64,000 nucleotides of DNA from Chlorops oryzae (lineage: Eukaryota > Arthropoda > Insecta > Diptera > Chloropidae). Shown in pieces: positions 22,609 through 32,922 of this stretch; position 1 is the stretch's first letter, and each line of letters begins with the position of its first letter. The stretch spans positions 130,123,156 through 130,187,155 of the forward strand of contig CM035806.1 of assembly GCA_020466095.1 (NCBI GenBank), read 5' to 3'. A program made the position numbers and the translations under genes. The notes under the pieces are model-generated. The model was not told where the DNA came from. It searched no databases and saw only the letters and a list, made by a program, of their open reading frames with translations.

Positions 22609-23400
22609 CTATGGAGAGGACGCCCGCGACGGTGACACCGGGCCGGAGACCAAATATCCGAAGATCGAATTTTGCGCCATCGGTCGACCATTTATACGGG
22701 GTAGGACTCCAGATTGGATAACCTGGTAATAGATATCACCTCCGAGCACAATTTCGCAGGACGACCGCACATAAAATTCCTCATCCGCCAATTGGACATG
22801 ATTGAATGACTTGGAGATGTTCCACTTGATAGTTTGTCCGGGGGTGGTGTAGCGCACCGTACTTAGCTGGAGGTTGACTTCGAGTTTGCTATCGGACTCG
22901 AAGCGAGGGACCAGAGTGATGGTGCACATTGTATTATCTCCCCAGGTCCACGTCGATAGTCCGACCGTATTTACCCAGTCTTTGGAGATGAGGCTTTGCT
23001 CACTGCAGGGATCCACTAAGGCTCGAATCGAATGCCGCCGGTGTTTGAATACTGTTCGCACGGATGCGGTTGGCATGAGGATGGTTGTCCTTTCAATGGA
23101 GGTGTTGGCCCAATCTACCACTCGAGATGTCGGATGTGGTGATGGCCCCTTCGACGGTCGCATCCTTTGGCTGGCATGGAGTAAGGAATGGTGTTTTCCC
23201 TGGCAGAGACTACAGCGCCCCTGGCTTCGACATTCGTGACGTGAGTGTGAATGCGCAAGACAGTTAAGGCAATAATTAAATCGTGATGCAGATCGCCGGC
23301 GGATTTCCACTGTCATTAAAAGAAAATCGGGACAATGTGCCAGCGGGTGATGGCGACTGCACAGGCGGCATCGGTATCGGTGGTCGGTCTTTGATGGCAT
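22609..23400 (-). CDS. Extra BEL ORF: second copy of zinc knuckles plus A17-type protease
   Basis: 263 codons between gag-pol and the 3' LTR, where env would lie. Three zinc knuckles, C11-C14-H18-C23, C44-C47-H52-C57 and C63-C66-H70-H75, have exactly the spacing of the three in gag-pol (residues 350-414), including the 33- and 19-residue gaps between knuckles. A retropepsin-like domain follows with ALVDPCSE (Asp130), a GGD motif at 220-222, and an IFGYLVSGPVS end matching IFGWIITGPVS of gag-pol. The ORF stops just after this point. The linker is shorter than in gag-pol, and sequence identity outside the motifs is modest, so the duplication is old or was acquired from another BEL element. The usual D[ST]G triad is DPCS here (DPGS in gag-pol), so proteolytic activity is uncertain. 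A likely splice acceptor lies 4 nt upstream of the ATG. Role unknown; a nucleic-acid-binding accessory protein is one possibility (inference). Confidence 0.85.
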   Translation of the reverse strand: MPSKTDHRYRCRLCSRHHPLAHCPDFLLMTVEIRRRSASRFNYCLNCLAHSHSRHECRSQGRCSLCQGKHHSLLHASQRMRPSKGPSPHPTSRVVDWANTSIERTTILMPTASVRTVFKHRRHSIRALVDPCSEQSLISKDWVNTVGLSTWTWGDNTMCTITLVPRFESDSKLEVNLQLSTVRYTTPGQTIKWNISKSFNHVQLADEEFYVRSSCEIVLGGDIYYQVIQSGVLPRINGRPMAQNSIFGYLVSGPVSPSRASSP

Positions 23401-23404
23401 CGAT

Positions 23405-23435
23405 CTGTCGATTAGGATAAGAACGTGACGATTAG
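23405..23435 (-). promoter_or_regulatory. Candidate splice acceptor for the extra BEL ORF
   Basis: On the minus strand, TTTCTAAT (branch-point-like) is followed by a pyrimidine-rich CGTTCTTATCCTAATCGACAG, with AG at 23405-23406, and the ATG starts 4 nt later. This layout would let a spliced subgenomic RNA express the downstream ORF, as env-type ORFs are. The donor was not identified. Confidence 0.35.
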
Positions 23436-23482
23436 AAATGCATTTTTTTAGTAGTTAATATATGTGAATAGAAGATAGATGT

Positions 23483-26400
23483 TTAACAGCTAGGAAGAAG
23501 TACTAATTTGGAGATAGGCCTAGTGCAAATCCCTTTACTAGTGCGAATGTCGGCGACACGCACTCGGCCGTCTGTCCCTACGTAAACTTTAGTAATGCGA
23601 CCGAGTCGCCACTCAGTGCTTGGAAGATTATCCTGTCGGATAACAACAAGATCGTTGGCTTTTAAATCTTCTTGTGGTAATTTCCACCGGTGTCGCTTGT
23701 GCAATTCCGTCAAATATTCATGTTTCCACCGTTCACATAAGAATGAGTTCATAGCTTGAACTCGTCGCCAACGATTAACGAGTGACAAAGGTTTTTCATG
23801 AAGAGAGGGCTCGGCTATAGAAAGAAGAGGTCCACCAATGAGGAAATGACCGGGAGTTAGTGCTGCGAGATCCAGGGGATCTGAAGATTGGGGACTGAGT
23901 GGTCTTGAGTTGAGACAAGCCTCAATTTTTGCTATTAGGGTCTGAAATTCTTCGAATGAGTATTTTAAGAGTCCAGCGGATTTGCGTAGATGTAATTTGA
24001 AGCTTTTAACGCCTGCTTCCCACAATCCTCCCATATGAGGCGCTCCTGCCGGAATGAAGGTCCAGGAAAGATTATAGTGGGCATATTGTGCAGTAATTGC
24101 ACCTTGAGCTGAATTGATAAAACTTGCAAAGTCCTCGCGCAGAGTCCTTTCTGCTCCCACGAAATTTCGCCCATTGTCCGAGAAGATTTGCGACGGACAT
24201 CCTCGACGGGCGATAAACCGAGCGAACGCTGCAAGAAAAGTTTCAGTACTGAGATCTGAAGTTGCTTCCAAGTGGATGGCCTTTGTACTAAAACATACGA
24301 AAATGCAGACATAGCCTTTCGACAGACGATGCCCGCGACCGCTGAATGATTTAATGTCAAATGGGCCAGCAAAGTCGGTACCTGTGACGGTAAATGGCCT
24401 TGAAAATGTACTTCTTTCTGCAGGCAAGGCGGCCATAAGTTGCGTTTGTTGTTTCTTTCGTTCAAGTATGCATTGATGACAGTGGTTAATGGTCGATTTG
24501 ATCAAGTTACGAACGGTAGGAATCCAGAATTCGCATCTGATTAATCGGAGCATTAAAGCATTTCCACCATGAATCGAAATCTTATGCACGAACCGTACTA
24601 GGAGCTTGGTGAATTGGCAGTTGTAAGGAAGAATTATAGGATGGCTTTCGTTGAAGCTAAGAGATTTCGAAGAGGTGAGACGACCGTTGACTCGTAGGAT
24701 CGAATCTTGGTCCAGACAAGGGTTTAACGGGAGCAGACTGCTTTTGGAAGGTAATGATCCTTTGTTTTTCAAACTGTCAATTTCGTTGGTATAATGAAGC
24801 CGTTGCGTGAGGCTGATGAGACGTTTTTTGATGAACGCGATTTCAATCGGTTGTAGATCTTGGCTGAAGAAAGGGACCTGAAAGGGGGTAGATTTGTGAG
24901 TCTTATGTAGGAATCGAAAGCAATACGCCAAAACACGTAAGGCACGCGAAAAGCACGAGAATCTTTCTAAGATGTCCTCCGTTTCAGCGACTGATGAGAA
25001 ATTGGTTTTCACGGGCCGTTTCTCCAGTGCCGTCGACCATTCAGGATTCGATGTAGGAGCTAGCCAAGTGTGATCTGCATGCGTAAGCCAGGTGGGCCCA
25101 TGCCACCACAACCTCGAAGATGTTAGATCTTGTGGTGAACACCCTCGGCTGGCCAGATCAGCGGGATTATCTTCTGATTTGACGTGGTTCCAGAACACGA
25201 TGTCTGTTCGTTCGAGAATTTTAGATACACGGTTGGCTACGAATGATGACCAAGTACATGGTGGTTTTCGCAGCCATGCCAGTACAATGGTGGAGTCTGT
25301 CCAACAGTAGATGTTTGCCAGATTTATCTGGAGTTCGCGGCTGATCGCACTCACCATTTCTGCAAGCAAGAGGGCTCCGCTGAGCTCTAGTCTAGGCAAT
25401 GAGAGGCTTTTGATAGGTGCTACTCTGGTCTTTGAATATATTAGAGAGCTAGAAAAATCATGCAAATCGGTTTGAAATCGCAAATATATACATGCTGCAT
25501 ACGCCTTTTCCGACGCATCGCAGAAAGCATGTAATTCAGCCCGTTGATGTGGTACATATTTCGTCCATCTAGGGATTTCGATTAGTTCGATGGCTGGTAG
25601 ATTTTCCAAAAAGAGTTGAAATTGAGCACTTAGAGTCTCTGGGATGGGATCATCCCAATTCAGGTTGCAAAGCCATATCTTCTGCATGATGATTTTTGCC
25701 GATACAATGACGGGAGCGAGCCAACCAGCAGGGTCGAACAATTTGGCGATCGAGGACAAAACTTCTCTTTTGGAATAGGATTCCTTGTAGGTTATCAGTT
25801 GACAGTGGAAGTAGAACTTATCCGAAATCGCATTCCATCGAATTCCCAGTGCTTTGGTGTTGCTAGCTTCTTCTAGGATTAAAAAATGTTGATTCAATAG
25901 ATGTGTTTGTGGGATGTCAGCCAAAATCGCCTTGGAGTTAGAAGTCCATTTCCGTAAGGAAAAGCCGGCATTTTGTAGCGCATCGGACAATTGACGTCTC
26001 GATCTTAAGGCAGTCTCTACATCATGGCCCCCAGCGAGGACGTCATCCACGTACATGTGATTTTTCAAGATGGACGCCGCCAAGGGATGTGAGTTCTCCA
26101 CATCGTGGGATAGTTGAAGAAGAGTGCGGATAGCTAAATAGGGGGCACAGTTGACGCCAAAGATAACGGTTTTTAGCTCAAAATCTTGAATGGGATCTCG
26201 GGGTGACTGTCGAAATAGAATCCGCTGAAAAGGAGTATGTTTAGGGTCCACCAGGATTTGCCGATACATTTTAGTAATATCGGCATTAAAGACGAACTTG
26301 AATAAACGCCATCTGATTGTGAGGAATACAAGATCCGTCTGGAGCGAGGGTCCTACGTGGAGAATGTCATTGAGACTGAGTCCATTCGATGAAGGCTGAG

Positions 26401-28870
26401 AAGCATTGAAAACGACGCGTAGCCGGGTAGTCAAACTGTCTTCTTTAATGACTGCATGATGGGGCAAGTAATACTGCATGACTTTGTCGTCGGATGAAGA
26501 GTTGGATGCCAGGGACATATGGCCTAGTGTAGCATACTCCTCCAAAACAGCATCGTATTCGACCTTAAGTTCAGGTCTTTTGCAGAGCCTAAGTTCGTTT
26601 CGGATGAACTGGTTGAACGCTTGATTTCGTGACGTTCCTAGGTTGATTTGGTGTGGAAAATCATCCTTAAATGGTAATTGGACGATATAACGTCCTTCTT
26701 CGTTGCGGCGCGTAGTTGTGGAGTAGAGCGTTTCGCACAATTGCTCGGAATCGGACAGCATCTTCTGTTGAGGTATTTGCTCTATCTCCCAAAATTGCGC
26801 AATTTGCTGATCGAGAGATACTTCCGTGAAGTACGACACAAATGAAGTAGGCTCTACGCCTGCAGAATTTGAGACAGGCCCCGTAATGATCCATCCAAAT
26901 ATAGTTTCCTGCGCCAATAGCGAGCCAACCACGTTCCTTTGAACTCCATGTAGCAGAATGGAAGGGTAGACATCGCCGCCAATCAGCATGTCGACACTCG
27001 AACCTTTATGGAAGGTGGGGTCTGCCAAACTTAGGTGCTGGAGCTGTTGCTCGATTCCATCTGCAGATGAAAAGCTGGGAAGATCTGAAGTTAAAGTGGA
27101 GACGACCATGGCGGAAGTCTCAATCCGTATGCGGGGGTCGAGTGAAGTACCGATCGTCAGATTGCATGCCTTATGACTTTGTGCCGAAATGGTTCTGTTG
27201 ATGCCTAAAATATGGGCGTGGATTGATTTAGTTGGAAGCCGGAGGAGCCGTTGAAAACGTTCTGACACAAGAGTGACTTCCGATCCGGGGTCGATTAATG
27301 CTCGAGCGGTATAAGCGACTTCGTTGTGAATGATTTGCACCAATGCAGTACCAAGCAGTACTTTTTTAGGATGTATGTGGAAACAGGAGGGAATATGGGA
27401 TAATCGATTATTGTTACAGGATGATTGGGCTCCAGCTATAGGACTGAGCGTGTAGGGGGGACTTTGATGGAGATGATTAGAAGTGGACTGTATTTGATGA
27501 GAGTTCGCCAGCGGCGAAGAAGAAGAACAGGCAGTTGAAGAGGTTGGTAAGGAGGCCATAGTAGATGGGACGGCAGAAGTCAGTGTCGACGTAGAAGGAT
27601 TGGCACCGGAAGCGTTTGAATCGTCTCGATGTAGAAGCGTATGATGCTTTCGGTGGCACTTAAGACAGGTGTGGGTGCTTTTACAATCCTTAAACACATG
27701 TGAAGCTGCGAGGCAATTTGTGCATAGCCGCAACCGCTTGACCGTTGATGCCTTATCGCTCGAATTCATCTGATGGAACTTGGAACACGCTCTAATCGAA
27801 TGGGGTTCTGAGCACAGTTTACATTGGGTCGTGGCAGAAGAAGCGTTCGTATGAAAGGACTGCATTCCGGTTGACTTCGTGGAAAAAGGGGATCCTTTTT
27901 GCGCGGGAGTTGGTTTACTTCGTATATCGGAATACGCTTCCAGAGCTTTGAATCGTAGAGTCAAGAATTTGTCCATATCACTCCAACAAGGAACTGCAGA
28001 TTTATCGCCGATTGATTGTTCCCAGAGAGCAAGAGAGATGTCTGGCAATTTTGAAGAACACAGAAAAACCAGAATGGGGTCCCAACTATTCAGATCTACC
28101 TGATATTGAGTGAGAACAGAAAGACAATTGTTAATTAATCTCTGTAAATCTTTAAGTTGGGTTCCGGTTTCCTTTGACACCGTAGGCAAATTAAATAGTA
28201 TTTTAAGCTGGCTGTTGATGAGAATGCGTTTATTTTCGTAGCGATCGTTCAAATTCTTCCATGCTTGGTCAAATCCTTCATTTGTCAAAGGGGATTTCTT
28301 CACGATTTCTAACGCTTCTCCACTAGTTTTCTTCAAAAGATGGAACAATTTCTCAACTCGGGTGAGCTTAGAATTCTGGATGTAAACGGCCGTAAATATA
28401 TCGCGAAAAGAGGGCCAACCAATGTAGTCTCCTTTGAAAACCTCAGTATCACACGGGGGTAAACGTATATTTGAGGTAATTATTTCGTCGGCAGCTTGAG
28501 TAGATGATTGAATATTGGATGTCTGCAGAGTCATTTCAACAGACAGTTCGCTTATTTTTGCTAGACAACGGACATAAGCCTTGTAAGCACTATTATATTT
28601 AGTTTTAACGACGGTTGTGCTAGCTAGATCTGGTGTCTCAAGAGAACTCAAGCTAACAAGGCACTTTTGATAGGCATTTTTCACCTCCAACCAGATCGCT
28701 TTAACTTCATCTCGTTGTACTTCGAGCGAATATATAGTATGGTTCGCTGGTGTGACGTCATTGAATTCTACTTCGAACTCAATCAAGTTGTCAGAAGCAA
28801 GCGTAAAAGACTCGACAACTGCCATCGTTGGATCAAAAATTGAAAGCCGAGGGTATTCCTCCATCAACAA
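23483..28870 (-). CDS. BEL/Pao Gag-Pol polyprotein, intact, 1795 aa
   Basis: One uninterrupted ORF. Gag: DUF1759-like region at ~135-290, then knuckles C350-C353-H357-C362, C383-C386-H391-C396 and C402-C405-H409-H414, followed by a Ser/Thr-rich linker (415-480). Protease: ALIDPGSE with Asp527 and GGD at 631-633. Reverse transcriptase: RLRVVFNAS (817-824), DITKMYRQI with Asp864, YVDDVL at 940-945. RNase H: Asp1118, Glu1162, Asp1192, Asp1238. Integrase: HHCC zinc site His1429, His1434, Cys1464, Cys1467; core Asp1499, Asp1565 and Glu1618 (GGLWEAG). C-terminal DUF5641 region from ~1690. All catalytic residues are present, and a single ORF without frameshift is normal for BEL. Start: two close Met codons (1 and 3); the first is taken. 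It drives reverse transcription in cytoplasmic particles and chromosomal integration. Confidence 0.96.
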   Translation of the reverse strand: MLMEEYPRLSIFDPTMAVVESFTLASDNLIEFEVEFNDVTPANHTIYSLEVQRDEVKAIWLEVKNAYQKCLVSLSSLETPDLASTTVVKTKYNSAYKAYVRCLAKISELSVEMTLQTSNIQSSTQAADEIITSNIRLPPCDTEVFKGDYIGWPSFRDIFTAVYIQNSKLTRVEKLFHLLKKTSGEALEIVKKSPLTNEGFDQAWKNLNDRYENKRILINSQLKILFNLPTVSKETGTQLKDLQRLINNCLSVLTQYQVDLNSWDPILVFLCSSKLPDISLALWEQSIGDKSAVPCWSDMDKFLTLRFKALEAYSDIRSKPTPAQKGSPFSTKSTGMQSFHTNASSATTQCKLCSEPHSIRACSKFHQMNSSDKASTVKRLRLCTNCLAASHVFKDCKSTHTCLKCHRKHHTLLHRDDSNASGANPSTSTLTSAVPSTMASLPTSSTACSSSSPLANSHQIQSTSNHLHQSPPYTLSPIAGAQSSCNNNRLSHIPSCFHIHPKKVLLGTALVQIIHNEVAYTARALIDPGSEVTLVSERFQRLLRLPTKSIHAHILGINRTISAQSHKACNLTIGTSLDPRIRIETSAMVVSTLTSDLPSFSSADGIEQQLQHLSLADPTFHKGSSVDMLIGGDVYPSILLHGVQRNVVGSLLAQETIFGWIITGPVSNSAGVEPTSFVSYFTEVSLDQQIAQFWEIEQIPQQKMLSDSEQLCETLYSTTTRRNEEGRYIVQLPFKDDFPHQINLGTSRNQAFNQFIRNELRLCKRPELKVEYDAVLEEYATLGHMSLASNSSSDDKVMQYYLPHHAVIKEDSLTTRLRVVFNASQPSSNGLSLNDILHVGPSLQTDLVFLTIRWRLFKFVFNADITKMYRQILVDPKHTPFQRILFRQSPRDPIQDFELKTVIFGVNCAPYLAIRTLLQLSHDVENSHPLAASILKNHMYVDDVLAGGHDVETALRSRRQLSDALQNAGFSLRKWTSNSKAILADIPQTHLLNQHFLILEEASNTKALGIRWNAISDKFYFHCQLITYKESYSKREVLSSIAKLFDPAGWLAPVIVSAKIIMQKIWLCNLNWDDPIPETLSAQFQLFLENLPAIELIEIPRWTKYVPHQRAELHAFCDASEKAYAACIYLRFQTDLHDFSSSLIYSKTRVAPIKSLSLPRLELSGALLLAEMVSAISRELQINLANIYCWTDSTIVLAWLRKPPCTWSSFVANRVSKILERTDIVFWNHVKSEDNPADLASRGCSPQDLTSSRLWWHGPTWLTHADHTWLAPTSNPEWSTALEKRPVKTNFSSVAETEDILERFSCFSRALRVLAYCFRFLHKTHKSTPFQVPFFSQDLQPIEIAFIKKRLISLTQRLHYTNEIDSLKNKGSLPSKSSLLPLNPCLDQDSILRVNGRLTSSKSLSFNESHPIILPYNCQFTKLLVRFVHKISIHGGNALMLRLIRCEFWIPTVRNLIKSTINHCHQCILERKKQQTQLMAALPAERSTFSRPFTVTGTDFAGPFDIKSFSGRGHRLSKGYVCIFVCFSTKAIHLEATSDLSTETFLAAFARFIARRGCPSQIFSDNGRNFVGAERTLREDFASFINSAQGAITAQYAHYNLSWTFIPAGAPHMGGLWEAGVKSFKLHLRKSAGLLKYSFEEFQTLIAKIEACLNSRPLSPQSSDPLDLAALTPGHFLIGGPLLSIAEPSLHEKPLSLVNRWRRVQAMNSFLCERWKHEYLTELHKRHRWKLPQEDLKANDLVVIRQDNLPSTEWRLGRITKVYVGTDGRVRVADIRTSKGICTRPISKLVLLPSC

Positions 28871-29015
28871 ACCTTAAGGAGAACTATTCGCTAACGCAGC
28901 TTTAAACAAAAAGTCCCTTTTTAAATTTTGTTATTGTAATTCAACAGTTTATTTTCGATTTTATTCACTTCGCGCATGAATGAAAGGTAAGCACGTATAT
29001 TCAATATGCTTACGG

Positions 29016-29320
29016 CGTGCAGATTATATTAAAGTATTCGCAACCGTATAAATACGTACTCTTCGTAGTGTACATTGGGCGTAAGACTTACATCAAAATA
29101 TTCGCACCGTATAAATGCGTACTTTTCGTAGTGTACATTGGGCGTAAGACTTACATCAAAATATTCGCACCGTATAAATGCGTACTCTTCGTAGTGTACA
29201 TTGGGCGTAAGACTTACATCAAAATATTCGCACCGTATAAATGCGTACTTTTCGTAGTGTACATTGGGCGTAAGACTTACATCAAAATATTCGCACCGTA
29301 TAAATGCGTACTTTTCATAG
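29016..29320. repeat. 63-bp tandem repeat in the BEL leader
   Basis: About five units of period 63 lie between the primer site and gag. Each contains the odd palindrome GTAAGACTTAC and CGTATAAATGCGTAC. The period is divisible by three, so a 117-codon antisense ORF (29017-29370, plus strand) of 21-residue repeats results; I do not regard it as a gene. The position suggests a packaging, translation or recombination role, or a simple expansion. Confidence 0.85.
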
Positions 29321-29878
29321 GGTGCGAACGGATTCTAACGACGACTGCACTCGTTCTCGCCTTGCTTTAATAGTATTGAGGTGTAAATTTGTAAATGAGT
29401 ATGTATATGTGATAGGTTGAAAATGATAATGCGTTTATTGAATGGATGCCTTGAGGTTAGGATTCCCCTTTGAGACAACCAATTGAAATCGAAGAGCCGA
29501 GATTATAGAAGGGGTTTTGAACCGAATAAACCTGAATAAGAGGCACAAATAGTGCAGAAATATATATAGGAATCCACTCTCCAAGGAATGGACTTGGCAA
29601 TGGATGATGAAGCTACATATGTAGATAGATATATAGATGAAATTAAAAAGGGTTGTACTCACTTGATGTGTTGGACAAACCAAGATAGATTGTAGCGGTG
29701 GAGGGGATGTAGGTGTTGCAGCTCGGAACAACAGCAATAGCAGCGACAGCAGCAGCAGCAGTCGTATGGATGTGAAGAACCGGTGAATTCCTTATCCTAG
29801 AGCTCCGTCACGTGGTGTTCGATTGGGTCGATCGTAGAACGAAAAATAGAGGATGATTCCAATTGGGTCGAGCGGGCG

Positions 29879-29896
29879 ATCCGGCTCGAAGGACCA
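29879..29896 (-). other. BEL primer binding site, tRNA-Tyr
   Basis: The plus-strand sequence ATCCGGCTCGAAGGACCA equals the 3' end of insect tRNA-Tyr with its CCA, as I recall it (Tyr 5' end CCTTCGA pairs with TCGAAGG). The site lies five bases inside the 5' LTR. Confidence 0.85.
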
Positions 29897-29901
29897 ATCA
29901 A

Positions 29902-30321
29902 TGTTTGGGCCACGATCGAAGGTTGCACGTTTTTAGAAATTGGAGGAGATTAGGACGCTCCCGAATATCACACACGTGATATGAGCAGATTCGGACAATA
30001 GGATTCAAAAGTTCTTTAATTAATATTATAAAAACTCAAAAACTTTATTTGCACATTCGATGCTTTAAAAATAAATGGAGATTCTCTCCTGATTGTTACG
30101 TAAATTTTGGATGCCTTTTGTTAAGGTCCGGCTGTTGTACAATTAGTTTTAACAATATAAAAATAAGGAACTGTACAAAATGGATGCGTTTCCGCTGCTG
30201 CCTAGATTCGAACTGAATAATGAATGAATATAAGTAATTGGTTTACAAAGAAAGAGAAAAAGAAACGATTAACGTTCTGGCTCCTAGTGAGCGATCGCCC
30301 AGTGCTGCATTGACGTATACA
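29902..30321 (-). repeat. BEL 5' LTR
   Basis: 420 bp, TG..CA ends on the minus strand, identical to the 3' LTR apart from a 2-nt deletion. It is followed by the CAATA duplication at 30322-30326. Confidence 0.95.
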
Positions 30322-30326
30322 CAATA

Positions 30327-31088
30327 GAAGAGAAAAATAGAAAATAGAGCACAGTTTTAACGATAAATTGCCATCCGATTCGGTCATACATCGCACAATG
30401 CCCACATCTGACTGTACGTATTTACTAACCACGATAAAAATATATGGAAAAACCACAATGCACAATCGAAACAAACGAAAATTGCTGAAATTCTTAAATA
30501 AAAAATTATCCAGTCACCGTTGTTTAGCTTTGAATAAAATAAAACTGCTCCCTTAAATGCCTTTCGTTTTTTCCTCGCAATTGAACAAATTGTGAGTAGC
30601 CGGCTTCATGTGTCCACTTACATACCTAATTTTGCCAACGGAAGGAGCTTTCATTTCCTCGTACGCACCATTAACTTCCGGTCAAGGCAATAGCAGCAGC
30701 AACAGCAACAGGGAAAGCAGAAGGAATAGGAAAAGCGGGGGAAAAATGGAATTCCAATGCGGCTCATAAAATTAATGTCGAAGGTTAAGTAAAAAACATA
30801 AGTACCTACAAATAACAGAAAACAATGCACGATTAAAGATATCGAAAGAAATGGAGAAAAAAATTTCCCCTTAATAAGACAATTTCCCACCAATGTGCAA
30901 ACCAATAATTTGTTTATCAAAATAATTGTTCTACAAATCCCATTGATTTCTTTCACAGAGTCGACTCAAAACAAAAACGAACAAACAAAAAACGCAAGAT
31001 AGTGCTGTTCAACTTAAGCGCAGTTATGTTGTAACCAAAACGAAAAAAAAAACAACAAGTTAATTCATCTCCCACTGCTGTCTATTTA
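30327..31088. other. No gene seen, 0.76 kb
   Basis: BEL right flank. AT-rich with a short CAG/CAA-rich patch at 30686-30720. Minus-strand ORFs of 90-101 codons are hydrophobic and cysteine-rich from reversed CAG and A-rich DNA and are not convincing. Confidence 0.45.
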
Positions 31089-31399
31089 CCCAGCAAACAT
31101 ACATATTCGGAGTGCTCAGAAATATGAGTCCGAAATGAATCGAAAATATATAGAATATAAGAGGCTCATATTTATGAGTCCGAAATAAGTCAGAAATACT
31201 TATGGGGAATTCCATAGAATCATGACATGAAAATTAAAAAAAAAAAATCCATAAAATTGAAATTTTGGCACTGCTAAGTTATTGTAGAAATATTGTAATT
31301 AATATCAAATAAAAATATGACATATTTGATTTGAAGACTTTTAACACAGCTGACAGCGAAAATTGTGGCATATAAAAGAATTACAATTTCAGAAGTAAA

Positions 31400-32922
31400 A
31401 CAAGTAAGAAAGCTTAAGTCGGTCAAGCCCGACTTTGAAATACCCAGCGTCCCGGCAGTGGGCGGGCCACATAAATTATTTCCCTTCACCTTTCATTTGC
31501 CTTGGTGAACCTATGTTGCGAATTTGAAGCGTCAACGCCTATTAATTCGGAAGTTACGAAAAATCTCCATTTGTGGGCGTGGCAGTGGGCGGGCCATATA
31601 AATTTTTTCCCTTCACCTTTTATTCGCCTTTGTCAACCTATGTTGCGAATTTGAAGCTTCTACGCCTTTTACTTCACAAGTTACGATAAGCCCTTATTTG
31701 TGGGCGTGGCTCACTGAGGGCGGCGTCCATTTTTTTCCAGGATATGTCCCTTTTCGTAGTTTACCAGTACACCAAATATCAATGGAATGTGTTGAGTGGT
31801 TCGCAAGTTACAAGCATTTTACTGAAAACACATTATATTCATTTGTGGGCGTGGCAGTGGGCGGATGTCTCCCATTTTTACTTAGGATCATACTCGGATC
31901 CCGATATACCTGTGTGCCAAATTTCGACTTGATTGGTCCAGCCGTTTCGGAGGAGATCCGACCACGGACGGACGGACAGACGGACAGACGGACAGACGGA
32001 CAGACGGACGGACGGACGGACAGACGGACATGTCTAAATCGATTCAGTTTTTGATCCTGATCATTTCTATATATACAAGGTGTCCCGTTAGGTAGTACAT
32101 TCCTTTACAGGGGTGGTAGGTGAGTCCAAGATGAACAAAAAATCGTAAGTGAGGTGGGGGTCCCAAATGCACCCCTGAGGAGTTATAGGGCCTTAAAGTT
32201 TTTTGGCACTAAGTCCAGAAAAACAATTCTCCCACGCTAGTGGCTTACTGTAGAAAAACTTCCCTCTAGCCCTTGGAGGGGAAATTGTATTGTAACCAGA
32301 ACCACACTAAGGTAAATTTTTCATAACAAGAATCAATGTATACCCTATAGGGAAAGTATTCAAAATCCTTGAAAAATGCCAGTGCATGCAAGGAAAAAAC
32401 TTAGATAGTAAGAGGGAAATAGAAATAAGATACATGTAATTATATTACTTGGGCAAATAAAAAAAGGCTTACTGTAGAAAGAAATATGTTATGCGGTTTG
32501 AAAGCCAATTGTACAGGCTTTTGGGCAAAATTGAATTGATGGTCAAAACTGCAGTTATTGTGTGAAAAATAAACGCTCAAAGTAAAACATTCTGAAAAAC
32601 TTTTAAATTATTTTACTTTGGGAGCCATTTTGGTATGGAAAAGGTCCAATTAACATATGCTTTTTGAATTTTTTTTTAAATCTTCGATCAATTTACTTCA
32701 AATCTGTGGTACATTTGTTATACCTTATTAGCGGTTTAACTTCAGGAAAAATAGGATTTAAAAACGAACTTCAACTTTTTTTTATGTGATGAAATTCTTA
32801 AAAGAGCAATCTTTTGCTTACAATGGCCAGCCAGCAATTTCTTATTTAAGACAAATTTTGGTTTAAAATTATACGTACTTTAACCGCTTACGCTGGGTAT
32901 ATAATATATATATATATATATT
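31400..32922 (+). mobile_element. Family B repeat, copy 2, interrupted by C1
   Basis: Starts CAAGTAAGAAAGCTTAAGTC and continues through AATACCCAGCGTCCCG. It has two or more diverged ~127-bp internal repeats (GTGGGCGTGGCAGTGGGCGG) and a long GGACAGAC array (31966-32030). It breaks at ~32075 and resumes with TTACGCTGGGTATATAA and a (TA)n run (32899-32922). Having both (GTCY)n and (TA)n arrays is the hallmark described for dipteran mini-me elements. Confidence 0.75.
32075..32877. mobile_element. Family C element, copy 1, inserted in B2
   Basis: About 800 bp of foreign sequence between TATATATAC and the B2 terminus, beginning AGGTGTCCCGTTAGGTAG. It shares ACAAAAAATCG, CCCCTGAGGAGT and TGTGATGAAATTCT..AATGGCC with 36170-36790. 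The first two motifs are in inverted orientation relative to that copy, so the family probably has inverted ends and each copy keeps a different end. Unclassified. Confidence 0.55.

Larger units (their letters stand above)
22154..30321 (-). mobile_element. Complete young BEL/Pao LTR retrotransposon
   Basis: 8168 bp from LTR to LTR on the minus strand, flanked by a perfect 5-bp TSD CAATA (22149-22153, 30322-30326). In transcription order: 5' LTR, a tRNA-Tyr primer site, a leader with a 63-bp tandem repeat, one intact gag-pol ORF, a separate extra ORF, a short purine tract and the 3' LTR. The LTRs match except for a 2-nt indel, so the insertion is recent. The domain order PR-RT-RH-IN with C-terminal DUF5641 and the DUF1759 gag are characteristic of BEL/Pao. 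Nothing visible prevents autonomy. Confidence 0.96.

Noticed and set aside
26667..26894. Several 60-166 codon ORFs inside BEL in other frames (for example 23965-24465, 24114-24314, 27477-27659)
   Set aside because: Shadows of the gag-pol frame.
29017..29370. 117-codon ORF of 21-residue repeats antisense to the BEL leader
   Set aside because: Produced by the 63-bp tandem repeat; antisense to the element and without other support.
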